In this document: piece by piece, positions 23,205-35,200 of the stretch
Numbering within the stretch: position 1 is the stretch's first letter
Layout of the letters: each line of letters starts with the position of its first letter
Assembly: GCA_011009095.1 (NCBI GenBank)
Contig: VTPC01089559.1
Span: forward strand, 601,705-665,704
DNA length: 64,000 nucleotides
Source of the DNA: Ignelater luminosus
Lineage: Eukaryota > Arthropoda > Insecta > Coleoptera > Elateridae
Reading direction: 5' to 3'
Notes under the pieces: generated by a model
Database searches by the model: none
What the model was told of the DNA's origin: nothing
Seen by the model: the letters and a program-made list of their open reading frames with translations, nothing else
Made by a program: the position numbers and the translations under genes

Positions 23205-23590
23205 GGGTCAGCAATGAACATCGTGTTGAAAGACCCATTTATGTGCTAAAGAATATTGATGCTGTGTATGACACGATATTGGAAGAATGACGAATTGGGA
23301 AGAAGCGTATAGCAGACCTTTCGTGCAAATGTGTCTTTCATATCGTACTTCGTGGTTTGGATATGAGAAAATAATTATCTGTCTGAACGCGGGTCAAAAA
23401 GGAATTTCTTAGCGGTTTTGAGGCAAGTCCTTTTAACTTTTTGGATTGTGTTTATAACCATCGACAAAATGAAGGTCCATTATACGATCCAAAAACAAAA
23501 TAACAGTTAAAGGGATGAAATCACCCTGGTTTTTCCCATTGAAGTTTTATGTTTAAAAGTTCGCAGAAAAAGTTCTAGCTTTAATCTTCT
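23205..23590 (+). pseudogene. Old mariner transposase fragment
   Basis: On the plus strand one frame with scattered stops reads NIDAVYDTILEE, then KKRIADLSCKCVFHIVLRGL, then DMRK, FLSGFEASPFNFLDCVYNH and, after a short diverged part, YDPKTK. The order and spacing correspond to mariner proteins: second helix-turn-helix, the DMRK block, then the region before the first catalytic Asp and the YDPETK block after it. The Asp itself is not recognisable (a diverged stretch replaces DETW). There are at least four stops in about 90 codons. No inverted repeats could be assigned. It is not the same family as the other mariners here. Confidence 0.6.
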
Positions 23591-24734
23591 TAAGAATGAA
23601 ATCTAAATATAACTGGGATTTTTCTTAGTTTAACCTCCCTGGATATTAAACTAAACTAACAAATTATACTTTAGTGTTATGTACCCTTTGTTTGTGTTTA
23701 TCTTGTACTTCCTTGGAGATACTCTTGCTCATCTAATTTTCATATACATTTCAGTTAATTGTTTATATCGTTGATTAAAAAATTTTGTCTTCTACAGAAT
23801 CCGTAATTCATAATTGAGATTTTTTTATATTGTACCGACGGTTTACGGTTTACAAAACAGTCTCTTGTGTATGCATGATGTCTGCTTTTACGTCTAAATG
23901 TGAGTGGGATCGGACAAACCCAGATGAAATGACATCAACTGACAATGTTATAATCTTTTCTGATTTATTCAGCTTTTGTAGGACTGCTGATGTAATATCA
24001 GCTGCGTGGGGTTTTGTGCCAAACATGTGATTGAGTTCTCGATAAAACTTATATTGGAAGCCATTCTACCAAAGGTCTTTATGGAATATCTTAAAACTAA
24101 CGATTGCGTTTGTGTTTGCTTAAAGTGAGTTACCAAAAGGTTTCCCTATGTAATCCTAATTTAGTTTAGAATAATAGTTTCAGCCGTAGTAAATATAATG
24201 GTCCAACGGCAGCGCGAGGTATGAAGCAATTTGACATTACGTTCTCAATTATTCCACAACAACTTTAACTTACTATCGATAGAAATAATAATCGAAATCT
24301 TAAATACTGCAAAACTAGTTTTTAAAGTTTAAGGCTTTACTGTCATTACGTCGCTTGCACCATAATGGTACGGTAGTGATTTTCACTTTTTTAAATCAAA
24401 TCACTCAATCGATTTACGTAGCTTTAGACCTTTTCTTACTCTTTTTAAAACGTGTTTTTCAAGATTTCCTGTAAATTTTACCAGGATTGGCTTTCAAGCA
24501 TCATTTCCTCTTTAATTAATATAAGAAAATACTTTAGATCCATACGGTCGGTTATCATCTGACTTGCAAACCAGGGGCGTCTTATGTAATACAAGGGTAC
24601 AGTGTGTTCCAGCAATGCGACTAAGGAGTACATTCACAAAATATCACCATAGTAACAACTATTTATGCTGGGTGATTTACTTATAACCTAAATTACTGTG
24701 GTGTCTATCAGAAATGGCAGTAGCTGCAGTAGTT
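23591..24734. other. AT-rich DNA without a recognised gene
   Basis: A 66-codon frame at 23830-24030 has no recognisable motif. I see nothing else. Confidence 0.5.
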
Positions 24735-24963
24735 ATACCGCGCAATCCTTAAAATCTCAGTCCTCAGTAGGCTATGAAAAAAACTATTGTCTTAGCTTAT
24801 TCCATTTTTAGTAAACTTTTGTCAAAGTGCCAGTTTGCATTAGAAATCATCAGTTTGTTGATAATTTGTAGGTTATGTGCTGGCGAGCGTCGTATCTAAA
24901 CTACGCCCTACGGGGGAATCTCACAGCCTACTGAGAACTGAAATTTTAATGACCGCGCGATAT
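24735..24963. repeat. Inverted-repeat (MITE-like) element with arms of about 39 bp
   Basis: Bases 24735-24773 (starting ATACCGCGCAATCCTTAAAA) pair with 24925-24963 as an imperfect inverted repeat; both arms contain ACCGCGC/GCGCGGT and CTCAGTAGGCT at the inner end. The spacer is about 150 bp and non-coding. No target duplication could be fixed. Confidence 0.65.
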
Positions 24964-25674
24964 TGGTTAGTAAACAATCTTATGATACCTTTTTAACGGA
25001 CAGTGATGAAAGAAAAACCAATTTGTATTTCAAACCATATTGGAGTTAGTATACTAACTAATGCTTTCTGTTGTTTGTGTAATTGTAAATGTAAACGAAC
25101 AACCAGCTGACATAACCATAACCTCAGCTCCCGCTTATTCTCATAACATTCACAACGATCATGTGCTGACGCCACCATTACTCTGATAGCACTAGTTCAG
25201 ACTGCGGTGATTATGAATGACACTAAAGCTCCTATAGACATTTATGAACGCGTGACGGTATGTTGTCAGAGTTACACTAATCATTTTTGAATACTTATTA
25301 TTAACCAAGTTAATACCTGGGTAACTCGTGATTATGTTCGAACCCACCCTAATTGATATGAAAAGGGTTATTTGTTAATGCGCAAACTTGCAATGTAACT
25401 ATTTGGTTTGTATACACCTTGCAAACCACGTCTTACACTATTGAGCTTATGAATGTAGGTTCGAGTATTGCGCTTGCTGGTAAGGCGTATTTGTGTTATG
25501 GTTAGTGCTTTTTGCCCAAGAAGATATGAAAAAGTGCAGAAAAATGAGCAATGCATCTTGTAAAGGGCAAGAACTCTTTTACGAGGTATTTTCTTTGTTG
25601 AAAAGAATATTTAACTTTTACTTTAATATCTTTATCTTACATACGTGCAATTTTGTTGGTGCAGTTCGTATATA
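24964..25674. other. AT-rich DNA without a recognised gene
   Basis: Short overlapping frames of about 60 codons lie on both strands (for example 25368-25556 and 25493-25693); no motif was recognised. Confidence 0.45.
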
Positions 25675-26651
25675 CAGGGTGATTCCGAAATAAAGGGTAT
25701 CCTTTTAATAGGTGATAAGTGAGGCTAAAAGAAGACAAAAAATGAAAAAACGAAGTGGCTCCGTGAAAGTTGAAAATTTTGATAATTTTTCTAAATATTA
25801 AAAACTGAAGCCGGCTCTGGTTAGAAAAAGAAAAGTGTTTCTTGTATTGTCGCCTTAAAAAGTGAAAGTTAAGGAGATTTACGGTGTTTTTAAACCCTTG
25901 TAGTGCAAGAACGAAAATTTACCAGACATGCCTATTTTCTTGGAACTAATAGTGCAGCTGTAGTAGCACAATGAACAATAAATGCCATCATAAGCTACCC
26001 CCTGGACATTTTATAACTTTCCCTTCTTAAATCTGAAGTATGTTTAACATGCAGGGTTGTTGAAATTCGTTAAAACAGTAAAAAAGTAATAACAAAATTT
26101 ATATTACGAACAATTAGACTCCAGTCTCACAAGCAACATTTTAATCCCTTATTATTATTTAGTCACATGAATAGGAAACATTTTAAATGGCAATGGCAAC
26201 TACTAACTATCACCTCTGTATTTAATTCAATTTAATAAATTCAACCAATTTTTATTTATGTAGCATAATGTTTATTGAAGTTTTTGGTTCTTCGGAAGTT
26301 TACAGAAAAAAATCACCAAGAGTAAAATTTTAATATTTCTCCGTTTGCAGATTAAAAAGTAAAAGTTCCTACTGGTTATTTATGGCATTGTAGAAACCAG
26401 ATAAACTATTATACCCCTCACATAAATAGCAAGAACTACCTGCCACTGACAAGGACAGTCAGTCAACCCCTATCGATTTTTGCTTAAGTAAAAGTATGAG
26501 AGCAGGACCGGCTTGGCTTAGCGATTAAACTTCAATCGCATTTTTCTCGGAAACTATGCAATTTTTACCTACCGTTTTTTATCGCAAATGTATGTACTAT
26601 CACACTGCTATCCACCTTTAAGAGGATACCCTTTATTTCGGAATCACCCTG
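25675..26651. mobile_element. Non-autonomous DNA element with perfect ~29-bp TIRs
   Basis: The left end CAGGGTGATTCCGAAATAAA and the next bases (GGGTATCCT) are matched exactly by the reverse complement of the right end at 26623-26651. Both ends abut TATA (25671-25674 and 26652-26655), so the duplication is TA or TATA. The 977-bp interior is AT-rich with no long reading frame; subterminal AAGCCGG/CCGGCTT motifs lie near both ends. The superfamily is not assigned; Tc1/mariner-like mobilisation is possible given the TA. Confidence 0.85.
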
Positions 26652-29531
26652 TATAGAGGATTAAATAAGATTATTTTAATGAAAACATTTCTAGCGCAAT
26701 TCGGAATGGGGATTAAAACAAATTCTTGGTTCAATTAGCGTGGTCCGAAACCTGTAAGAACCTAAATCTTCACAAAAGGACATGAATAGCTACAAAAATC
26801 AAAGAATCTACACATACCTGGACGTCTACAAGAACGTAGAGCCCTACAGAAAAAAAAAACAATAAATTTAGGCACTGACAGAACTTGCCGAAATTGACTT
26901 TACAGAATGTAAAACAGATCTTGACAAATTAATCTAAAGTAAATGATGCATTTGTTGTTCTCACCAAAAACAAAAATGGGATGATACTTATGGAAATTCT
27001 AACTTTTGATTTGCTTACTCTAAAACCCTATTATGAGGCTTTAAAGTACGTTATTATCTCGGTAAAAAGTGTTTGTTTTTTTGTAACTTATAATCAAGAA
27101 CCAACTAAAAAGTCTGTCAGATCCCGTTTTTTCATTATTTGGGATAGGAATAATTGAGGCAAAACAGTTGCCCATTTTTTTATTCGTTGGAACAGACCTT
27201 TTTACATGGATTGGCTTACTTTTTCATATATGAGTTTAAAAATTTAAGAACATCTCTGAAGTTCGTCAGCATGGTGTGCAAGTTGGTGAAGATGAACAAT
27301 TTTGAGATTTTAGAAGTTGATGAACAGACGAAGCAACAAACTTCGAATGGTTACATGCGTAAGTCAAGAAGATTTATTATTGCATGACCGAAATTCAGTG
27401 ATTATGACCTGATGTAAATAGAGAGAACTCAGAAGATTCTATATAAGACCAGTGGTACTTCAATATACCACCTCTTTTGTGTTGGAACCTGAAACCGGAA
27501 GTTTTACCAGGGAACTGCAAATTGCTTGGTGTCTGAAGGTGCTGGGAGAGAAATGTTATTGATAGGCTGATCAATATTAAAAAACCGCGTTTACGAGTAT
27601 TTCTAATGGAGAAAGAAGAAGCGTTACAAAATATTATGAGTATTTGAGCTATCAAAATTGATTGATTCTACAGAAATGATCAGTGAACACAACTTTAATA
27701 TGAACAAATTGTCTGAGAAACAAAAGATATGAAGGGAGGCGAAGGTAATACAAATGAAACATTATTTATAAGATTTCTACTTTATAGCATGTAGTGCCTT
27801 TTAACCGCGTGTCTTCGGGTTATTGTTTTCAGTACAATTCCAACTCGGAAAAGTTAAATTCTTTTCTCTTATGTCATTTCAGGTTTTTAATTGTTAGAAA
27901 CTAAAACAGTTGCTATTTTCTAAAACACCTTGTTTCCATTAAATTTAAAAACGTGAGTTACAGTTACGCAACACGTCAACACGAAAACCTTTTTTTAAAT
28001 AGTTGTGTTTCTTTGTTTTTTATTGAAATTTTTAAATACTTACACCTATATTGCATATTAGCGGTGTCCCACAATTGTATCATAAATGAACGTCGTCGAC
28101 GCGTGGTGTTATTTTTTTTCCAAAGGGGACAATAATTTAAAGCTTCTAAATACATAATTGACATGAAATATCAATTATAATAAATAAAAAGTGTTCACCT
28201 GAGATCGTTCAAAGGAGCAGGTGACTCCTTTGAACCAAATCACACAAATACATAAGGTCAGCTTTAGATTGTTGGTCTTAATTACTTACTACACAAACAC
28301 GCCGACTTTCTTTGATATATACCGATATGGTCCGATCCCACAGAAACGTCCGTTTATATTGTTTGTTAAAAACAGATAACTAGCAAGACGTTTTATGATA
28401 TTGCTATTTTCAATGTTTATCTTTTTCTAAAAAAATGTAATTGAATGAAATCAAAATAATTCCCTAAAAATTAGTTCGTTTTATGGGAGCGGACGCTTTT
28501 ATTTTTATATTTTTTGTTTGTGTTTTCATTAATTGTAAGATGTTTTAAAGAGAAGATATCTTGGATACCTTAACTTATTAACTATTATTATTATTACTAA
28601 TAATCGTTTTAGTATGCTTTTAGTGTTTTTTGGTTTTATAAATCCATTACTTACCACAATTTAATCAAAATTATAACTATTTCTCTATTTTAAAGCAGTG
28701 AGTGTTATTAATTTTTTTGTCACCATATTATGACATACCTTTCTGAATTCTTATAAAAGATAAAAAGGTAATTGTGTACTTTAATAAAACCTGAAATGAT
28801 ATTTTTCGCTCATTTGTTAACTCGCTTGTTAATAATTTATACCTAAATTAATATTTTTGCACCTTGAGATGTCAAATTCAATTACTTTTAAAACCGGAGC
28901 AGGTGTTGTTGCATGAAATCCTAAACATTCACAATACTACATAGACGGCTTTTTGTAATTTTTAAATGAATTATTATGTCTAATTACACGCGTCATTCCA
29001 ATGTAGTATTGAGCATATTAAAATTATTAAGTAACTATTAATTATTATTAATAATTTTAATTATGTCCAAAGGTATGTAGTTCAATTGTCTATCTATTTC
29101 TTTCTATTTATTCTGACTCTATTCTTTTAACCATAGTAAGCAGAATAAAAAGAAAGATCTAAAGACAATTGCTCAGTTAGTATTAATAATATTCTATGAT
29201 TACCTATAACAACAAGAAAAGTCTATTCATTATTGAAAAATGGTTTTGGGTGCAACAATGATAGAAATCTTGATCGCTACTGCTGTTTACCAATGTTCAA
29301 GATTTGATGTTAATAGCAAAGAAATAGAAAACAGAAAGGTTTTGCAAAGTTTTGAGATCTCGAGAAATTTTTGCTTTTTACTCTTTCTGAACAGATAAAT
29401 TCATGAAGTGATCACAATAGAAGCTCGTATCTTGACCAGTGTTAAATTAGTTCTTCTTAATTTAATCACAAAATATGACACTAACAAGAAAATTAACGTA
29501 AGAAGTAGTAGTGAGTAGACTACATCATATA
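26652..29531. other. AT-rich DNA without a recognised gene
   Basis: Contains a perfect short hairpin at 28207-28235 and AT-rich inverted stretches near 29017-29062. The small frames present show no family motif. Confidence 0.5.
28207..28235. repeat. Perfect 11-bp-stem hairpin
   Basis: GTTCAAAGGAG, a 7-base loop CAGGTGA, CTCCTTTGAAC. The loop region holds an E-box-type CAGGTG. Function unknown. Confidence 0.8.
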
Positions 29532-29596
29532 ACACATGGGCTGAAAAGTCCCAGGCCTAACAAAGAAAACACGGTTTTTTTTGTTCAAAATTAGCT

Positions 29597-30161
29597 TTAT
29601 TCATCAACGTAATTTCCATCAAGAACAACGCAATCATTCCAGCGCGGCTCTAACATTTCAATACCACTTTTGTAGAACGATTTATCTTTTGCCNNNNNNN
29701 NNNNNNNNNNNNNNNNNNNNNNNNNNNNNNNNNNNNNNNNNNNNNNNNNNNNNNNNNNNNNNNNNNNNNNNNNNNNNNNNNNNNNNNNNNNNNNNNNNNN
29801 NNNNNNNNNNNNNNNNNNNNNNNNNNNNNNNNNNNNNNNNNNNNNNNNNNNNNNNNNNNNNNNNNNNNNNNNNNNNNNNNNNNNNNNNNNNNNNNNNNNN
29901 NNNNNNNNNNNNNNNNNNNNNNNNNNNNNNNNNNNNNNNNNNNNNNNNNNNNNNNNNNNNNNNNNNNNNNNNNNNNNNNNNNNNNNNNNNNNNNNNNNNN
30001 NNNNNNNNNNNNNNNNNNNNNNNNNNNNNNNNNNNNNNNNNNNNNNNNNNNNNNNNNNNNNNNNNNNNNNNNNNNNNNNNNNNNNNNNNNNNNGCTTGAA
30101 CGGTATTTTTTTCCATCAAGAAGCAGTGTAAAATTAAAACACGAAATTGTTTTTGATCCAT
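29597..30161 (-). pseudogene. Mariner transposase (irritans type), ends only; centre unsequenced
   Basis: The N-terminal part from the ATG at 30161 (MDQKQFRV, then HCFLMEKNTVQ) and the C-terminal part (KSFYKSGIEMLE, ending in GNYVDE and a TAA at 29597-29599) are both open in the expected frames. Visible differences from the other copies are Gly to Glu in the LMGK block and Arg to Pro in MLERRW. Helix-turn-helix 2 and the whole catalytic core lie in the N run, so the state of the gene cannot be judged; it is listed as pseudogene only because it is incomplete here. Confidence 0.8.
29694..30093. other. Assembly gap (400 N)
   Basis: Exactly 400 unresolved bases lie inside a repeated mariner. The round number suggests a placeholder or estimate, and collapse of near-identical copies is the likely cause. 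Confidence 0.98.
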
Positions 30162-30340
30162 TGTTTTGAAAATAACAAAAGTAGCGCCACTCTTAGCACA
30201 ATAACTCACAAAATAATGAATAGAATATCATGAAATTTTAACAGCTGTCTTTTGAAGGTTAGTACTAACTGAAAAAGCGGTGAATGCAATAGAACTAGCG
30301 CCATCTATTTGTTAGGCCTAGGACTTTTCAGCCCATGTGT

Positions 30341-31334
30341 TATACTTACATAAAGCTCTTCAAAATCGGCCCAGTTATTCTCGAATTTAGGTTTACAAAG
30401 TGAAGATCTTTCAGGATGCTACAAATCTGGACGTTAGATTTTTGTCAGTTTTAAGAGTTCTTTCGTATTTGTTCACAGTATACAATATTTGGTAACATTT
30501 CCACCAGTTGTTTAGGTAGCGTTTAAAAGTATCAGATCTTATCTATTATTGTCATCCCCGGTTTTGCTGTAGACCCCATCAGGGAGAGACCTTTTGAACA
30601 GTTTGTTCTATTAACTTCTTCAATGTTAATTTGCGGAACTTCATATTAATGATAAATTAGATAATATGACACGCAATGCTCATGCAAATACATAAATTAA
30701 GGTTATAAATGGAATTTCGTGTTTGATGTTTGCAATTTATTATTGATAAACATTTTTTGATTTTATATTAGGCAAGAAACGGAAAATCATTATCGATAAG
30801 CAAAACCAACTATGAAATACTGTTTGCATAGTCGAAGTTTGATAAACACCTCAGGTTGGATAGTATTTTTGAATATAAAATCAGGCCTCTAGAAGAATTT
30901 TGCTACCAAATAGACGGCAATATTTAATTTGGTGGTAAGTCGATACAAAAAGACTTCCATCCTGACATATTTTCTACATGACTTGTAGAAATCATCACCG
31001 GTATAGAACGCTAACAGTAGACTTAGCTCAAAACATAAATAAATCCTTCTGATCAATGGTAAGTCAAACTACGTTTTCTTAAAAAATTTAAGATTTATAT
31101 ATTTTAATACTGCACTATTTGCTTTATTTGTTGAAACAGGGTTTACGATGTAATCTTCATAGAGAAATATGTAAAGACTTCATATTTGAAAAATTGTGTT
31201 CTTTTCAAACTTTACAACAGGTTGGATAATACCTTGTCAAGATGTTTAGATCTCAGCGTTTAATTTTGATGTACTCAATTTATTTTGATTTAACTTTAAA
31301 ACTGGCATGTGATAAAAGTTTTATGGGTTTTTAT
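30341..31334. other. AT-rich DNA without a recognised gene
   Basis: No coding region or element boundaries recognised. Confidence 0.5.
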
Positions 31335-32247
31335 ACTATCTTACTATTACATATTTTCCAATACTTTGCCACAATCTCAGGAGATACTTTTATCCAAGCG
31401 TTATGTAGCAATTTATGGTTTTTCAGGCAAACACTTATGGAAAATCATTTTCAACAATCATTAAAATATGGCTGAGAAGACTTTTTCCGTAAAACAGTTT
31501 GGTTAACCGAATAGCATTTTAATCTATTGGCTGAATGACAGCTGTTATATTTGGTGGAAGAAACATAGCTACATATTACTTATCATCGCTAACTAGTGCT
31601 GCTTCTGAAGCAAGGACTAGATGGATTGTCTATCAACAATAACGCTTTTTCTGGGAGGTTGTTGCGTTTTTTTTGAAATGACTTAACTTGTTTAATAAAG
31701 GTAGAAATAAACTATTTTTTAAAAATCTCACGCCATCCAGGCATTTCTAGTTGCCTTATAATCTACAGGAAAGCTCTAGGGTTTTTAGATTTTCCTATAA
31801 CGTACAATTTTAACTTAAAAGAACCATCTGGATTCGTACTCGCTAAAAATGTTGAACATTATTTGCTGGTTTTTCTTCCAGGAGCCGTTTTTTCTTTGGA
31901 ATGCACCAAGGTTTTATCCGGGAGTAATTTCCAGAAGAGTGCCGATTTATCTGCGATGGTAACAAGCCTAGTTCATCAATTTCTTTATGTAGCTTTATTA
32001 TAAACGGATTAACTCAATTTTTATTGCTAGACAATTTTTCTCCACAAATTCTAAGTCCTCTTATACCATACCGCTTCTTGAACCTTATAATCCAACTCTT
32101 GCTTCCAATAAATTTATCGTTATCTCTGTACAACTCAGTGTAAATTTGCTTTGTTTTTGCTGCTAATACGATAGATTGGTATATGTCCAGCACCCTGAGA
32201 CAGAAACCAGGAATACAGCTTTGATATACATAACATTTAAAATACAT
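31335..32247 (-). pseudogene. pogo/Tigger-type (CENP-B/jerky-like) transposase relic
   Basis: Minus-strand reading, across several frames. At 32160-32020 KTKQIYTELYRDNDKF and SKSWIIRFKKRYGIRGL, then GEKLSS, is the CENP-B-type helix-turn-helix. At about 31955-31865 come ADKSALFWKLLPDKTLVH and KTAPGRKTSK, with the first catalytic Asp (usual NADESGLFW). At about 31845-31785 comes SFKLKLYVIGKSKNPRAF. At about 31665-31635 comes PEKALLLIDN, the second Asp. At about 31555-31510 comes PPNITAVIQPID followed by a stop (a Gln codon changed to TAA), then NAIRLTKLFYGKSLL; this holds the third Asp. AWIKVSPEIVAKYW ends the recognisable part near 31345. The first N-terminal helix-turn-helix is not found. All three Asp codons survive although the frame is broken many times. 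Confidence 0.82.
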
Positions 32248-35200
32248 GTATATGTATAATTAAATGGACCCCATCCAAATTGGAGTATATTAATATAAAT
32301 TAATAAATAAAAAGGATTTTCCAAACGGTTATAAATGTGACAATTGTATAATTTACCTCTGTTTCGACCTTGTTCTGGTCTCATAAGTAGAGGATAACGT
32401 TTTACAATTCTCACATACTTTATACTGCCCCACTGCCGGATTACTGAAGTTCGAATTAATATTAATATTCCTGTATAATTTGAATTTATTTTCAGGTTGC
32501 TAGCTGTTTCACGTAGATACCTTTGAGAATGATTGCTTATCAATAAAAAAAAAGCTATGACTAATTGGTATGTAGAAGAATGATGGTTTTAAGCCAGAAC
32601 AGAGATTGGAAAAAGAAGAAACGAGAAGAAATGCTTAGAACTGCAAGGTATACATCTGTGTTTTTAGTTACGATGAGGTAACCCATTCTAGAAATTAATA
32701 ACTTGTAGTAGAATCTGTGTTAATCAATACCAAGAAAGGTATTTACTTTACGTAAGAGAAAAATACGTAGCGCGAATGGACAAGTTCTTGCAAGGTTTAT
32801 CTGTTTCAGTTCAAAAACTCAGATCAGATCAGGGCAATGATACTACCAATATTTATTCATTCAACTACAATTTTGGCAAAGAGCGAAGCAATTCTGCGAT
32901 CATACCTAATTTACTGCAGAAGCAATGCTGCTCTCTACTGTTGCGTATTTTATATGTTTTAAGAACATAGCCTTGTTCCAATTTAGTGTTTTTAGACTGG
33001 AAGCATCTCAATAAGTTAAACTTAATGTGGATGATACCTACTAAGTTAACTGCGATGCTAACACGGCTGGTAAGTACGAGTATAATAGGTGCCAGCAAAA
33101 ATTTTGGAACTAAATCCATGGACATGTTTTGTTCCTTGTAATAAACACAGCTAAATGTTCTACAATCATATAGTAACCTTTTTGAAATTGTTCAAAATTA
33201 ATTCAAAAAAGACTTTCGATCAAAATGTAAAAACAACTAAAGAAACTGTAGTAAAGAGAAAATCTTGTTTGAGATTAATAAAAACATTTAGATACATTTA
33301 CGTAAAAGTAATAAAACCAACATTTCACTTCAAGCAAGGAATACCACAGTTTTCAAAAAATCTCAGATGGTACAAGATCTTTTAAAAAAATAGTTACCGT
33401 GTCGTTGGCACCCTAAAAAAATCAGTAGAGCCAAAGAGGTACCAAAGCTAAATCTTGCCAGAGGCTAGAAGAATCCTATTTGTTATGATCACCTGAGTTA
33501 GGTATGCTTGGAATTCTATTATTTATAAGTTGGAACCAAATAGTATAATTTTTCTTTTGTTTACCAAAATACTTTTTGGTCCTTCGAGCCAGATAATCAT
33601 TATGGTTGAGAGAAATTCGATAACTTAGCTGAACCGTCAAATACAACTTTCAATTTTGCGATTAAACTGTACTTTCTCATAATAGTGTAAAATGCGGTAA
33701 ATACAAACGGTTGGTTTCATTAATTGTTTCGTGTAATAAAACTAGTTCCATATGACCTGAATTCTTATATTCCTCTATAAAGTTCCAATATCCCTGATAT
33801 AATTCTGAATTTCTTGCGCATTTGTTTTGAGAATTCGATTTTTAGAATGACTTAGCGATTTAGCATTTTATTAAAAAACGCAATGAAATGATCAATCTAT
33901 CAGTGTAACTTTGTACAAAATATTGTTTACATGTGCATTTATTGGAAGAATAGGAGCAGTTATTAGGAAGCTTAAAAGTATGATTTATTATGCAACAAAG
34001 TGAGCTTTCTGTAGAATGTTTGTTAAAGTTTGTGTTATTCCTTCACTGATAACATTTATAGGTTCTACAGAAAAAATTAGTTTTTAAACTAAAGAGTCTG
34101 AATCAAAGTTTGATTGCAAACCTAGATCATCGAGAAATGATTGACATTTGCTGTCACCAATATCCAATAGACGGAAAGAGTAAACCTCAGTCGGTGTAGT
34201 ACGTCTTGGGTTGCTCAGTCCGACTTAAAAAAATCAAATTTCTTTATGAACAGTTGATCGGCTCTTAAACTGTAATAGAAATGTCCAGAGTGTTTCAAAC
34301 TCGCGTATTATATAGGAAGACCTCGTAGAAATACAAGATCGGCAAGATTGGAGGCAATGTTACGTATTTTGGAAGTTCATCAGTAATCGGAAAAGAAATC
34401 CAGACTTCTTTCATTATTGTTTTCAAAATAACATCTAAAGTTACCTTTTTCATTAATATACCTCTATTTTACATATCAAAGCTTTCGTGTGAAATTTTGG
34501 TTTTGCAGAACCATCAGACTGGTTTTTCTTAAGGAATTTTCTATACATAGATTAGAATTCAAAAAGCTTTTACATCGAAGTCCATCATGTCAAGTTTCTC
34601 CTAGACTCTTTAGAAACAAGAATAAGGCAAATTTCTCAGTACAAGGCCAAAACCAAGCCTCATTCATAAATCCACTTTTCTGTTTTTGGTTTTCTTTCGG
34701 TCTTGCATTACTGCATACATTGTTTGGACCTTAAACAGACAGACATGAGTACGTACAAGATTAATTCCGAAATAGTTGGTATAATAGGAAAAAGAAAATT
34801 TAGGGTTATGTGCTTTATTTATTGAGATTATTATTCAAGGTAATTTTAGATATAGTATTGCCTACCATTTACTTCTTTAGAACTTTCGTTTTGATAAGAA
34901 AAGTTGAAATCTATTACGTAAAAAAAGCCAGTGATGTTATGCAAGATTCAAAGCTAGTTTAACGTACAGCTTTTGAATTTTGATAAGAAATTTACATGCT
35001 ACTAAAAGCTGTCTTTTGATTCCGGCCCATAGAGTGTGAATTTCCAACTTGCAATTATGTTAGAGCTTTCACTGGTTGTTCTATGGCAAAATCATCATAA
35101 CCATTTTTAGATCGTTTCTGATTGTCTTGTTTAATAATTATCTTCGTATTTTCTCACTTTGAAAAATTTCTAGTTTAAAACATAATAAATGATTTAACGT

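Larger units (their letters stand above)
29532..30340 (-). mobile_element. Mariner element, irritans type, copy 3, interrupted by an assembly gap
   Basis: TA lies at 29530-29531 and 30341-30342, with both inverted-repeat ends present (ACACATGGGC...). Between them lie 400 N (29694-30093). Relative to copy 2 the unsequenced part should be about 870 bp, so the gap length is a placeholder or the copy is internally deleted. Confidence 0.95.

Noticed and set aside
29581-30099. 172-residue frame on the plus strand across the N run
   Set aside because: Artefact of unresolved bases.
32163-32543. 126-residue minus-strand frame overlapping the start of the pogo relic
   Set aside because: It is in a different frame from the recognisable helix-turn-helix and has no family motif.
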